In this document: positions 34,166 through 43,671 of the stretch, piece after piece
Position numbering within the stretch: position 1 is the stretch's first letter
Layout of the letters: each line of letters starts with the position of its first letter
The notes under the pieces: model-generated
Databases searched by the model: none
Told to the model about the DNA's origin: nothing
The model's input: the letters and a program-made list of their open reading frames with translations, nothing else
Origin: Roseateles amylovorans
GTDB lineage: Bacteria > Pseudomonadota > Gammaproteobacteria > Burkholderiales > Burkholderiaceae_C
Assembly: GCF_025398155.2 (NCBI RefSeq)
Contig: NZ_CP104562.2
Span: 2,542,001 to 2,606,000, forward strand
Reading direction: 5' to 3'
Length of the DNA stretch: 64,000 bases
Made by a program: the position numbers and the translations under genes

Positions 34166-36167
34166 ATGTCTCTTCCTCCGCCTGCCAGGTGTCGACGCTC
34201 AGGTCGAACTCGAAACTCATGCCTTGTTCGAGGCGCTGCGCACGCAGCGTGCCGCCGAACTCGTGAACGATCTTGGATGAAATCACCAGCCCCAGCCCCA
34301 GCCCTTCGCCCGCCGGCTTGGTGGTGAAGAAGGGCTCGAACAGCCGCTGCAGATGATCGTCCGCCAGCCCGGGACCGCTGTCCTGCACCTTGATCAGCGC
34401 GCGTCGGCCGTCGTCCAGCGGCACGGCTTCGATCCGCAGCCGATGGCTGACCGCCGAGGACGTCGACAAGGGGGCGTCGGCCGTATCGTGGAGGCCTTCG
34501 TGAGACGCGTGGGCGGCTTGCGCTGGTTGCGCTGCTGGCGACGCGCCGGTGGGCAGGTCATCCGCCAACTCGCGCGACGCCGCCGGGCCGAGCGGCGCGG
34601 TCGGATCGGCCACCATCGCGTCGATCGCATTGGCGAACAGATTGACCAGCACCTGCTCCAGCCGATTGCCCTCTGCCCGCACGCGCAGGCCGCCGGGCAC
34701 GGCGACGTCGATGCGCAGATCCAGCGCGCGGGTGCGGTGCTCCAGCAGCAGCTGCGCGTTGCGCACGCAGGCCAGCAGCGGCACGGCCGCATTCACCTGC
34801 TCGGCCTTGCGGGCGAAGCTCTTGAGCTGCCGGGTGATCTGCGCCATGCGCTCGACCATCTCATCCATGGTCTGCAGGTTGTCGGCCACCGCCTGGGTGC
34901 GGCCGGCTTCGAGCAGGCGCTGCGAGTTGCGCGCCAGGGCCCGCAAGGCGGTCAGCGGCTGGTTGACTTCATGCGACAGGCCGGCGGACATCTGCCCCAG
35001 CACCGCCAGCTTGCTGGTCTGCAGCAATTCCCCTTCGGCTTGCCGGCGCTGGTTGATCTGGTCCTTCAATTCGTCGTTGGCCCGGCGTAGTTCGACAGTG
35101 CGTTCATCCACCGTGCGTTCCAGCTGCACATGCGCATCCTGCAGTTCCGTCTTGGCCAGGAACAGCTGACGCAGCGTCTTGCGGCGTGAAGCGAGATAGA
35201 GCAGCAGCATGCCGATGGCCGCACCGAAGGCGGCGCCGCTCCAGGCGGCGAGCCGCGCCTGTCGACGCACCTCCGACAGGTCGGACAGCGCGAGCAAGCG
35301 CAGGCCCAGCGGCAGCAGCTGCCGCTCCTGGGCCAGCAGGGTGGTGTTGGCGGGCGCCGGGGCGCGCACCAGTCGGCTGTCGTAGGCCTCCAGCACGGCG
35401 GGCAGGCCGAGGTCCGGGCCGACCGCACGGGGGTATCGCGCGCTGGCCTGCAACTGATCGCGCTGGGCGTCGTCCGCCTGGTTGAGCACGGCGTACTTCC
35501 AGGCTTCGACCGAACTCATGATCACCACGCCCTGGTCATCGGCCACCAGGATGCGCTCGCCCTGGGAACGCAGGCCCAGGTCCACCCAGGTGGCTTCCAG
35601 CGGCGCCAGGTTGAGCTTGACCACAATGACGCCCAGCAGACGCTGCTGGCGGCGCACCGCCTGCAGCAGATAGAAATTGGTGCTGGCCACGCCATCGCCC
35701 GCATCGGAGGCAAAGAAATGGTGGCGGTCCTGCGCGATCGCCTGGGCCAGCCGCGGCGGCGGGGTGACCGCCTCGCTGGCGGCCAGCACCTGGCCCTCGG
35801 CATCGGACAGGAAGATCTGGGTGGTGCCGGCCCGCACATTGACCCGCGCCAGCATCTGGCCGACTTGCCCCCGCAGGGCCTCATCGTCCGGGCGCTGCAG
35901 CAGCGTGGTCACCCGGTCATCGATCGCCAGCAGGCTGGGCAGATAGGCGTGGCGGCTCAGTTCGGTCGACAGGTTGGAGGCATACAGCTCCAGCCGTTCG
36001 GTGGCGAGCGCAGAGAGCTGGATCAGGCCGGCGCGTTCGCTGAGCCGGTGACCGAACACCAGCCCCAGCATCATCAGCACCGCGGTCAGATAGAGATAGA
36101 AACTCGGCCGCCCCAATAAATGAGTGGCCCGGGCCCTGATGTTTGAGTGAGGAACTGCCTGATCCAT
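34158..36167 (-). CDS. DctB-like membrane sensor histidine kinase
   Basis: A 669-residue kinase. One membrane helix (about 22-40) and another (about 310-330) flank a periplasmic double-Cache-type sensor (about 45-300, with STNFYLLQAVRRQQRLLGVI). A coiled coil (about 340-395) leads to the HisKA motif GLSHEVNQPLTALRALARNS, typical of DctB, and to HATPase with NLFANAIDAM, DSGPGL and GEGLGLGLVIS. About 55 residues of low-complexity Ala/Ser/Asp sequence interrupt the ATPase domain between the N-box and the D-box. It is first in a two-gene operon with the sigma-54 activator. DctB relatives sense C4-dicarboxylates or acidic amino acids; the promoter context here points to a branched-chain amino acid link. 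Confidence 0.93.
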
Positions 36168-36212
36168 GTGAGACGAAAAACGTCACCTAGTGTGCCCAAA
36201 GTGTCAGATGTC

Positions 36213-36292
36213 GTGCACCATGCGGCACCCGATTTTTGGGGTTGGCGGGGAATCGCCCGGCTGTCGAGGCGGTTTGTGCGGATTTCCGCCCA
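36213..36292. promoter_or_regulatory. Candidate activator-binding dyads upstream of the sigma-54 promoter
   Basis: TGTGCGGATTTCCGCCCA (36275-36292) is a dyad with a perfect core GCGGA-tt-TCCGC and outer TG/CA pairs. It is close to the TGTGCGG-N4-CCGCACA site I recall for DctD-type activators. A weaker dyad, GTGCACCATGCGGCAC, lies at 36213-36228. Both are upstream of the sigma-54 promoter, the usual place for enhancer sites. Confidence 0.6.
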
Positions 36293-36378
36293 GCGTTTGC
36301 TCGCCGAGACTGCGAATAGCGCACCGATCCCGGCCCAGAGGGTGTTCTGGGTCGGTGATTACCCTTGAAACGTGAAGA

Positions 36379-36395
36379 TTGGCACGGGGGTTGCA
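36379..36395 (+). promoter_or_regulatory. Sigma-54 promoter of livHMGF
   Basis: TTGGCACG-GGGG-TTGCA is an exact match to the -24/-12 consensus TTGGCACG-N4-TTGCW. Transcription should begin near 36406, about 43 bases before the livH ATG. The divergent genes encode a sigma-54 activator and its kinase. Confidence 0.9.
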
Positions 36396-36448
36396 CCTTG
36401 TGACCGGTCGCTGGCGAAAGCCATGTCCAACAGATTGCCGGGGCCTTC

Positions 36449-37372
36449 ATGGAGATACTTTTTCAGCAGATCATCAACGGCTTGGTGCTGGGCAGCATGT
36501 ATGCCCTGGTCGCACTGGGCTACACGATGGTGTATGGGATCATCAACCTCATCAACTTCGCGCACGGCGAGGTGCTGATGGTGGGCGCGCTGGTGAGCTG
36601 GACGGTGGTGACCGCGCTCGCCGGGCTGGGCCTGCCGGGCTGGCTGCTGATGATCATCGCGCTGGTGTGCGCGGTGGTGGTCTGCATGGTGCTCAACTTC
36701 GCGATCGAGAAGATCGCCTACCGGCCGCTGCGCAATGCGCCGCGCCTGGCGCCGCTGATCACCGCCATGGGCATGTCGCTGCTGCTGCAGACGCTGGCCA
36801 TGATCATCTGGAAGCCGAACCCCAAGCCGTTCCCGCAACTGCTGCCCACCGAGCCGATCCAGATCGCCGGTGCGGTGATCACGGTGACCCAGGTGCTGAT
36901 CCTGGTCTCGACGGTGGTCATCCTGGGCGGCCTGCTGTTCCTGGTGAACCACACCAAGATGGGCCGCGCGATGCGCGCCACCGCCGAGAACCCGCGGGTG
37001 GCTGCGCTGATGGGCGTCAAGCCCGATGCGGTGATCTCGCTGACCTTCATCATCGGCGCCGCGCTGGCGGCCGTGGCGGGTCTGATGTGGGCGGCCAACT
37101 ACGGCACGGTGCAGCATTCGATGGGCTTCATGCCCGGACTGAAGGCCTTCACCGCCGCGGTGCTGGGCGGCATCGGCAACCTGGCCGGTGCGATGGTGGG
37201 CGGCGTGCTGCTGGGGCTGATCGAAGCCATCGGCGCCGGCTACCTCGGTGACCTGACCGGCGGCGTGCTGGGCAGCCATTACGCCGACATCTTTGCCTTC
37301 GTTGCGCTGATCCTGGTGCTGACGCTGCGTCCGTCCGGCCTGCTGGGCGAACGTGTCGCCGACCGCGCCTGA
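36449..37372 (+). CDS. livH: Branched-chain amino acid ABC permease LivH
   Basis: A 307-residue inner-membrane permease with about eight helices. MYALVALGYTMVYGIINLIN and FAHGEVLM are LivH signatures, as is the cytoplasmic coupling segment TKMGRAMRATAENPRVAALMGV. It pairs with LivM to form the membrane channel of the HAAT uptake system for leucine, isoleucine and valine or related amino acids. It is the first gene after the sigma-54 promoter, and the operon continues livM, livG, livF. No periplasmic binding protein gene accompanies it in this window. Confidence 0.95.
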   Translation: MEILFQQIINGLVLGSMYALVALGYTMVYGIINLINFAHGEVLMVGALVSWTVVTALAGLGLPGWLLMIIALVCAVVVCMVLNFAIEKIAYRPLRNAPRLAPLITAMGMSLLLQTLAMIIWKPNPKPFPQLLPTEPIQIAGAVITVTQVLILVSTVVILGGLLFLVNHTKMGRAMRATAENPRVAALMGVKPDAVISLTFIIGAALAAVAGLMWAANYGTVQHSMGFMPGLKAFTAAVLGGIGNLAGAMVGGVLLGLIEAIGAGYLGDLTGGVLGSHYADIFAFVALILVLTLRPSGLLGERVADRA

Positions 37373-37392
37373 GGCCAGAGGAGAACCCACTC

Positions 37393-38517
37393 ATGCAAAA
37401 ACAATTCAACAAGCTGATCGTCTTCCTGATCGCCGCCGCCGTGCTGCTCACGCTGCCGCTGTTCACCCAGCAGCTGGGCAACGGGCCGGTGCGCATCATC
37501 GACCTGGCGCTGCTGTATGTGCTGCTGGCCCTGGGCCTGAACATCGTGGTGGGCTATGCCGGCCTGCTGGACCTGGGCTATGTGGCCTTCTATGCAGTCG
37601 GCGCCTATCTGTTCGCGCTGCTCAACAGCCCGCACCTGGCGGAGAACTTCGAGACCATTGCGGCCAACTTCCCGCAGGGCCTGCATCTGCCGCTGATCAT
37701 CGCCATCATCGTGGCGGCGATGCTGGCGGGCCTGTTCGGTGTGCTGCTGGGCGCGCCGACCCTGAAGCTGCGCGGCGATTACCTGGCCATCGTGACGCTG
37801 GGTTTCGGCGAGATCATCCGGGTGTTCCTGAACAACATGGAATATCCGCTGAACATCACCAATGGCCCGCGCGGCATCGGCCAGATCGACGGGGTGCATT
37901 TCCTCGGCTTCGAGTTCAGCCAGTCGCATGAGTTCTTCGGCTTCACCGTGCAGTCGGTGTCGATGTACTACTACCTGTTCCTGGCACTGGTGATCGGCTC
38001 GGTGGTGATCTGCTACCGGCTCGAGAACTCGCGCATCGGTCGCGCCTGGATGGCCATCCGCGAAGACGAGATCGCCGCCAAGGCCATGGGCATCAACACC
38101 CGCAACATGAAGCTGCTGGCCTTCGGCATGGGCGCGACCTTCGGCGGCGTGGCCGGTTCGATGTTCGGTGCCTTCCAGGGCTTCGTCTCGCCCGAGTCCT
38201 TCAGCCTGCAGGAGTCGGTGATGATCGTGGCGATGGTGGTGCTGGGCGGCATCGGCCACATTCCGGGCGTGATCCTGGGGGCGCTGCTGCTGGCCGCGCT
38301 GCCGGAAGTGCTGCGCTATGTGGCCGGCCCGCTGCAACAGATGACGGACGGCCGGCTGGATGCCGCCATCCTGCGTCAGCTGCTGATTGCGCTGGCGATG
38401 ATCGTGATCATGCTGCTGCGTCCGCGCGGTCTGTGGCCGTCGCCGGAGCACGGCAAGGCCGCCCCGACGCCGGTGGATGGCCCCGACCATTCCGCCAAAA
38501 CCGCCAACGCGGCCTGA
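37393..38517 (+). CDS. livM: Branched-chain amino acid ABC permease LivM
   Basis: A 374-residue permease with about ten membrane helices. LNIVVGYAGLLDLGYVAFYA is the LivM signature. KLRGDYLAIVTLGFGEIIRV and GRAWMAIREDEIAAKAMGIN form the coupling region for the ATPases. The hydrophilic C-terminus (about 345-374) is a short Pro/Ala tail. It starts 20 bases after livH with GGAG upstream, within the livHMGF operon. Confidence 0.95.
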   Translation: MQKQFNKLIVFLIAAAVLLTLPLFTQQLGNGPVRIIDLALLYVLLALGLNIVVGYAGLLDLGYVAFYAVGAYLFALLNSPHLAENFETIAANFPQGLHLPLIIAIIVAAMLAGLFGVLLGAPTLKLRGDYLAIVTLGFGEIIRVFLNNMEYPLNITNGPRGIGQIDGVHFLGFEFSQSHEFFGFTVQSVSMYYYLFLALVIGSVVICYRLENSRIGRAWMAIREDEIAAKAMGINTRNMKLLAFGMGATFGGVAGSMFGAFQGFVSPESFSLQESVMIVAMVVLGGIGHIPGVILGALLLAALPEVLRYVAGPLQQMTDGRLDAAILRQLLIALAMIVIMLLRPRGLWPSPEHGKAAPTPVDGPDHSAKTANAA

Positions 38518-38539
38518 ACACCGGCAGGAGCAAAGACGA

Positions 38540-39319
<780 letters not shown>

Positions 39320-39336
39320 TCCAAGGACTCAACAAG

Positions 39337-40053
39337 ATGGCAGACAACATCCTGCTTCAGGTCTCCGGCCTGAAAGTGGCATACGGCGGCATCCAGGCCG
39401 TCAAGGGCGTCGATTTCGAAGTGCGTGCGGGCGAGCTGGTCAGCTTGATCGGTGCCAACGGCGCGGGCAAGACCACCACGCTGAAGGCGGTCACGGGTCT
39501 GCAGCCGGTGGCCGTGGGCGATGTCCAGTTCATGGGCCGGTCGATCAAGGGCCAGGGCGCCTGGGACCTGGCCAAGCAGGGCCTGGTGATGGTGCCGGAA
39601 GGTCGCGGCACGTTCACCCGCATGACCATCACCGAGAACCTGATGATGGGCGCCTACATCCGCAAGGACAAGGAGGTGGATGCGGACATCGACAAGGTGT
39701 TCGGCCTGTTCCCCCGCCTGAAGGAGCGCCGGAACCAACTGGCCGGCACGATGTCCGGTGGCGAGCAGCAGATGCTGGCCATGGGCCGTGCACTGATGGC
39801 CCGTCCCAAGGTGCTGTTGCTGGACGAGCCGTCGATGGGCTTGTCGCCGATCATGGTCGACAAGATCTTCGAGGTGGTGAACGACATCCACCAACAGGGC
39901 GTCACCGTGCTGTTGGTCGAGCAGAACGCCAGCCGGGCGCTGGAACTCGCCAATCGCGGCTATGTGATGGAGTCCGGGTTGATCACCATGCAGGGTGAAG
40001 GCCGGACGCTGCTGACCGATCCGAAGGTGCGGGCAGCCTACCTGGGCGAGTGA
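39337..40053 (+). CDS. livF: Branched-chain amino acid ABC ATPase LivF
   Basis: A 238-residue ATPase, the second nucleotide-binding subunit. It shows GANGAGKTTTLKAVTGL (Walker A), the LivF-type MVPEGRGTFTRMTITENLMM, MSGGEQQMLAMGRALMARP (signature), LLLDEPSMGLSP (Walker B) and LVEQNASRALELANRGYVME. It is the last gene of the sigma-54-linked operon, and a hairpin follows 31 bases after the stop. Confidence 0.96.
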   Translation: MADNILLQVSGLKVAYGGIQAVKGVDFEVRAGELVSLIGANGAGKTTTLKAVTGLQPVAVGDVQFMGRSIKGQGAWDLAKQGLVMVPEGRGTFTRMTITENLMMGAYIRKDKEVDADIDKVFGLFPRLKERRNQLAGTMSGGEQQMLAMGRALMARPKVLLLDEPSMGLSPIMVDKIFEVVNDIHQQGVTVLLVEQNASRALELANRGYVMESGLITMQGEGRTLLTDPKVRAAYLGE

Positions 40054-40083
40054 GGCCGGCCCGCCTTGCGGGCTCGAATTACG

Positions 40084-40118
40084 GCGGGCTGCGGCGCACG
40101 CGATGTGCCGCAGCCCGC
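40084..40118 (+). terminator. Hairpin after livF
   Basis: A 12-bp perfect stem GCGGGCTGCGGC (40084-40095) / GCCGCAGCCCGC (40107-40118) with an 11-base loop. Only a short pyrimidine stretch follows, so it may be a terminator without a strong T-run. Confidence 0.6.
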
Positions 40119-40193
40119 GCGCCTTCTGCACTGTGGTCGCAACGCCGGTGCGCGGCATCGCGGAGTTCCGTGTCATTCCGTGCTGCCGCGCAA

Positions 40194-40224
40194 CATGACG
40201 CGCCATGCATCATGGCGCGTCATG
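40194..40224. terminator. Perfect 14-bp hairpin between livF and PI-PLC genes
   Basis: CATGACGCGCCATG (40194-40207), a CAT loop, and its exact complement (40211-40224). It lies just past the stop of the minus-strand PI-PLC-like gene and probably ends its transcript or blocks convergent reading. No T-run is seen. Confidence 0.6.
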
Positions 40225-40249
40225 GCCCGTCAAGGTGGGCCTTCCTCAC

Positions 40250-41653
40250 TTATTGCTCGCTCGTCCAGTACGCATTGGACTTCTGGTCGATCGGCAAGTA
40301 GAGGTGCTGGTTCTCGTAATAGGTGCCGTACTTGGCTCGGAAGTAATCGACCGTGCGGGTGTAGGGGTTCCGATAGACATACAGGTCGCCGGGATTGGAG
40401 TAGCCGTTGGGCACCCAGTACTTGGCCCCGCGCTTGGCCGGGAACTCATGGCCAATGAGAACCCAGTCGCCATTGTCCTTACCGTCGATCGGGAAGTAGC
40501 CGTAGCGTCCGGCTCGCTTGGCGACCAAGAAGTCGAGCGTCTTCGTGTAGGGGTTGTTGTAGATGAAGAGCTCTTGCGCCTGGGCGGTGCCGTTTGCCTG
40601 CCATGCGCTGGCGTTGCGTTCGATGATGGCGTCGATCAGCGGCTTGCCCGGAAAGTCTGCGGCGACGATGCCCACGTAAGCCGGCATCTCCTTTTTGATC
40701 ACGCCGGCTGCCATCTCGTTCATCCCCATGTAGTAGATGCATCGGGCAGTTCCGCCGGCACAGACGTCCCGCGGCAATTCAGGGTAGGCCAGATCCCACT
40801 CAGGCACCCTCAGGAAGGTCGCCTGATGGCCACCGAACATCGACGTGCGTGCGCCTGCCGAGACATACGGAGGGTAGGTCCCGGAGGACGCGAGGTTCGT
40901 GATGTAGTACGCGGCGGGGTCCGGGAACGATTTCAGTCGAGCCTGGGTCGCCACAAACTGTTCGTAAGGGAACTGCTTCGTCGAATTCTCGAATCTGTTG
41001 AGCACATTGAAGTGGCGGATCGGGATCCCTGATTTGTCAATATCCCATTCGTCCCAAGCATAGTTGTTCAGGATCACGATCTTGCCCCGCACCTTGCCCA
41101 GCGTCGGTGCCAAGGTGTCCACCGTCCACATCCATGGGGCGAAGTCCGCAGCTATCCTGTTGAAGGCCGTCAGAAACTCTTCGCTGGAAGCCGTGGAATA
41201 TTCCTGCTTCAGCGACACGATGACGGTTTCGGTGGGATGTCGCTTCAGAAAGCTGACCACGTCGTAAATGCCGCTGCCACAGCTCTTGCGCATTGACAGC
41301 TCCTCGCGCTGGAACTGCAGGCTGCCGTTGGTGAGGCGGCAGCGGAAATCCAGGAAGCGAATCCCCGCCTGCAACTGGTCCACGAGGTTGAGGCTTTGGC
41401 TTTGGTAGGCCAGGCTTCTGGTGTGGTCGCCGTAGGTCGCGGATTGATTCGTACCCGGGATGGACATCTTGAACAACGGGCGGTCGTCCGGGATGGTCGA
41501 CATCCAATCCGCTTGCATCTGATCCCCAGCCCACAGCGGCTTGGGCCAATAGGCGTCTTCGTATTCCCAGGGGCCAGCCTTGGCGGTGGTGCACACCACG
41601 GCCAGCAAGGCGCTGACACTGGGGGCGATGAGTCTTGAAAGTTGGGCAGTCAC
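40250..41653 (-). CDS. Secreted PI-PLC-like protein, apparently catalytically inactive copy
   Basis: A 467-residue exported protein with a signal peptide ending AKA (cleavage near 26). Residues about 50-330 fit the bacterial PI-PLC X barrel: MSIPGTNQSA, DQLQAGIRFLDFRCRL (active-site Arg99) and TVIVSLKQEY. The first catalytic His of the family (PGTH) is Asn69 here, and the second (His82 of Bacillus PI-PLC) is Gln115. The C-terminus has two related repeats of about 55 residues (YNNPYTKTLDFLVAKRAG and YRNPYTRTVDYFRAKYG), each followed by an FPID/LPID-K segment, possibly binding modules. It starts with GTG preceded by AGGAGA. Its neighbour at 41944 is a full-length paralogue with both histidines. 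It is likely a pseudoenzyme or binding protein. Confidence 0.85.
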   Translation of the reverse strand: MTAQLSRLIAPSVSALLAVVCTTAKAGPWEYEDAYWPKPLWAGDQMQADWMSTIPDDRPLFKMSIPGTNQSATYGDHTRSLAYQSQSLNLVDQLQAGIRFLDFRCRLTNGSLQFQREELSMRKSCGSGIYDVVSFLKRHPTETVIVSLKQEYSTASSEEFLTAFNRIAADFAPWMWTVDTLAPTLGKVRGKIVILNNYAWDEWDIDKSGIPIRHFNVLNRFENSTKQFPYEQFVATQARLKSFPDPAAYYITNLASSGTYPPYVSAGARTSMFGGHQATFLRVPEWDLAYPELPRDVCAGGTARCIYYMGMNEMAAGVIKKEMPAYVGIVAADFPGKPLIDAIIERNASAWQANGTAQAQELFIYNNPYTKTLDFLVAKRAGRYGYFPIDGKDNGDWVLIGHEFPAKRGAKYWVPNGYSNPGDLYVYRNPYTRTVDYFRAKYGTYYENQHLYLPIDQKSNAYWTSEQ

Positions 41654-41875
41654 GGGATGGCTCTCCTGTCATGCGAGCGACGGCTCGCGGATGGCGATGG
41701 CACTTCACGGGGAGGTGCGGTGACCTGCGCAGTGAACGCGGCGCGCTTTCATGCGATCCGCCCGCAGGGCTCAGGTCACCCATCAGTTGCCGTCCCGCTG
41801 AGGTCGTTCACCCTCGGACAGGTCGCTTTGGCGTGAAGCCTGCCTTGCATCAGGTGTTGGGTCCCTGGAAGCAAG

Positions 41876-41898
41876 TCAGGGCGCCCCTGGCGCCCTGA
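41876..41898 (-). terminator. Terminator-like hairpin after the second PI-PLC gene
   Basis: TCAGGGCGCC (41876-41885) / GGCGCCCTGA (41889-41898), a perfect 10-bp stem with a 3-base loop. A similar hairpin sits at 43604-43628, so the element belongs to the duplicated unit. Confidence 0.6.
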
Positions 41899-41922
41899 TC
41901 TGAGGGTCACGGAGTGACGTGC

Positions 41923-41946
41923 CTCACTCACTCACTCACTCACTCA
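41923..41946. repeat. Tetranucleotide repeat (CTCA)6
   Basis: Six CTCA units overlap the stop codon of the minus-strand PI-PLC-like gene (TGA at 41944-41946). Slippage would not alter the protein, because the stop comes first. Confidence 0.85.
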
Positions 41947-43335
41947 GTGCACGATCTCCCAATACGCGTTGGAGGTCTGGTCGACTGGGAGCCAGAGTTT
42001 CTGGTTGTCGTAGAAAGCGCCTTGTTTCGCGCGGAAGTACTCGATGGTGTGGCTGAACGGATTCCGGTAGACATACAGGTCCCCCGCATTCGAATAGCCG
42101 TTGGCGATCCAGTACTTGGCACCCGGTTTGGTCGGGAACTCGCGACCCAGCAACAGCCAGTCGTTGTTGTCCTTGCCGTCGATCGGGAAGTAGCCGTAGC
42201 TGCCGTCGCGCTTGGCGGCGAGGAAGTCCACCGTCTTCGTATAAGGGTTCTTGTAGATGAAGACCTCGTTCTTCTGCGCGGTCCCCGCCCACTTCCATGC
42301 ACTGGCATTGCGCTCGATGATGGCGTCGATCAGTGGCTTGCCAGGGAAGTCTGCGACCACGATGCCGACGTAGGTGGGCATCTGCTGCTTGAGGAAGCCG
42401 GCTGTCAGCTCGTTGAGCCCCTTGAAGAAGATGCTGCAGATGCCGATGAAGCAGTCGTCCCGCGGAAAGTCAGGGTAGCTGCTGTTCCAGCCGGGCGTTG
42501 TCCGTCCGGTCAACAGATGTCCTCCATACATTGACGAGCGTCCGCCGGCCGCGAAATACGGAAACGATCCGCCAGTGCCCACGATGAAGGTGACCTTGGC
42601 GGCGTTGCCTTCAGCGAACCCGCCCAGCCGCGACTTGACCTTGGTCCAACGGTCATACAGGTCCCAGTTGCTCGACATCTGGGGGCTGTAGAGGACATCG
42701 AAGTTGGCGCCGAGGAGCGTGGAGTAGTCTTGGCTGGACTGGTCCCATCCTCGATTCAAGATCACCATCTTGCCTCGTACCTTTCCCAGCAGTGGATTCG
42801 GTGTGTCCCCCTTCCAGATCGAGCCGGAGAAACTCGCTGCCATCTGGTTGAATGCCCCCTGGAAGACGGCGTTGGGAGCGTTGGAGTACTCCTGCTTCAT
42901 CGACACGATGACGGCTTCCTTGGGATGTTCGGCCAGGAAGTTGGCCACGTCGGCCATGCCGCTCGCGCAGCTCTTGCGCATCCACACGTCGTAGTTGTGG
43001 AACTGGAGGCTGCCGTCGATGAGTCGGCATCGGAAGTCCAGGAAACGAATGCCCGCCTTCAGCTGATCAGCGATGCTGAGGCTCTGGTTCTGGATGGCGT
43101 CGCCACCATAACCGTTGGAGGCGGATTGGTGAGTGCCAGGGAGGGACATCTTGAGCAATGGACGGTCGTCGGGGATGGTCGACATCCAGTCCATTTGCCA
43201 CTTGTCCCGAGCCCAGAGGGACTTGGGCCAGTACGCGTCGTTGTAGTCCCAGTCCCCGGCTTTGGCGGTCGTGCAGAGCACGGCCATCAAGGCGCTGACA
43301 CATGGGAGCATGAGTCTTGAAAGTCGGGCAGTCAC
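41944..43335 (-). CDS. Secreted PI-PLC-like phosphodiesterase, catalytic residues intact
   Basis: A 463-residue paralogue of the protein encoded at 40250-41653, with a signal peptide ending AKA. Both PI-PLC catalytic histidines are present: His69 in MSLPGTHQSA and His113 in SLQFHNYDVW, with Arg97 in AGIRFLDFRCRL. PI-PLC enzymes cleave phosphatidylinositol or glycosylated forms to diacylglycerol and a cyclic inositol phosphate; the real substrate here is unknown. The same two C-terminal repeats occur (YKNPYTKTVDFLAAKRDG; YRNPFSHTIEYFRAKQG). It starts with GTG, like its neighbour. Similarity between the copies extends into about 190 bases upstream, showing a tandem duplication of gene plus control region. 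Confidence 0.85.
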   Translation of the reverse strand: MTARLSRLMLPCVSALMAVLCTTAKAGDWDYNDAYWPKSLWARDKWQMDWMSTIPDDRPLLKMSLPGTHQSASNGYGGDAIQNQSLSIADQLKAGIRFLDFRCRLIDGSLQFHNYDVWMRKSCASGMADVANFLAEHPKEAVIVSMKQEYSNAPNAVFQGAFNQMAASFSGSIWKGDTPNPLLGKVRGKMVILNRGWDQSSQDYSTLLGANFDVLYSPQMSSNWDLYDRWTKVKSRLGGFAEGNAAKVTFIVGTGGSFPYFAAGGRSSMYGGHLLTGRTTPGWNSSYPDFPRDDCFIGICSIFFKGLNELTAGFLKQQMPTYVGIVVADFPGKPLIDAIIERNASAWKWAGTAQKNEVFIYKNPYTKTVDFLAAKRDGSYGYFPIDGKDNNDWLLLGREFPTKPGAKYWIANGYSNAGDLYVYRNPFSHTIEYFRAKQGAFYDNQKLWLPVDQTSNAYWEIVH

Positions 43336-43603
43336 AGTATCGATTTCCTGTCATGCGAGCATGAGCTCGCGGTTGGCGATGACACTTCACGAGGAAGTGC
43401 GCTGGCCCGCACAGTGGCGCGGCGCGTTTGGATGCGATCCGCCCGCACTGCGCAGGTCGCGCCTCAGTTGCCGCAGTGAGCCACGGTCGTTCACGCTCTG
43501 ACAGGTCGTTCTGGGGCCAGGTCTTGCCTTGCATCAGGCGCTCGATGACTGGAAACAGGAGGGGCCGCTCGCCGCGCCGCTGGTTGTCGGTGCCCGGAAA
43601 AGC

Positions 43604-43628
43604 GAAAGGGCGCCCACGGCGCCCTTTC
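43604..43628 (-). terminator. Terminator of the leucine dehydrogenase-like gene
   Basis: GAAAGGGCGCC (43604-43614) / GGCGCCCTTTC (43618-43628), a perfect 11-bp stem with a 3-base loop. On the minus strand it is followed by GCTTTTCC, giving a T-run. Confidence 0.8.
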
Positions 43629-43671
43629 TTGCGATGAGCGGCACAGGGGCCGCTCCGGTGACTGCGTGAAC

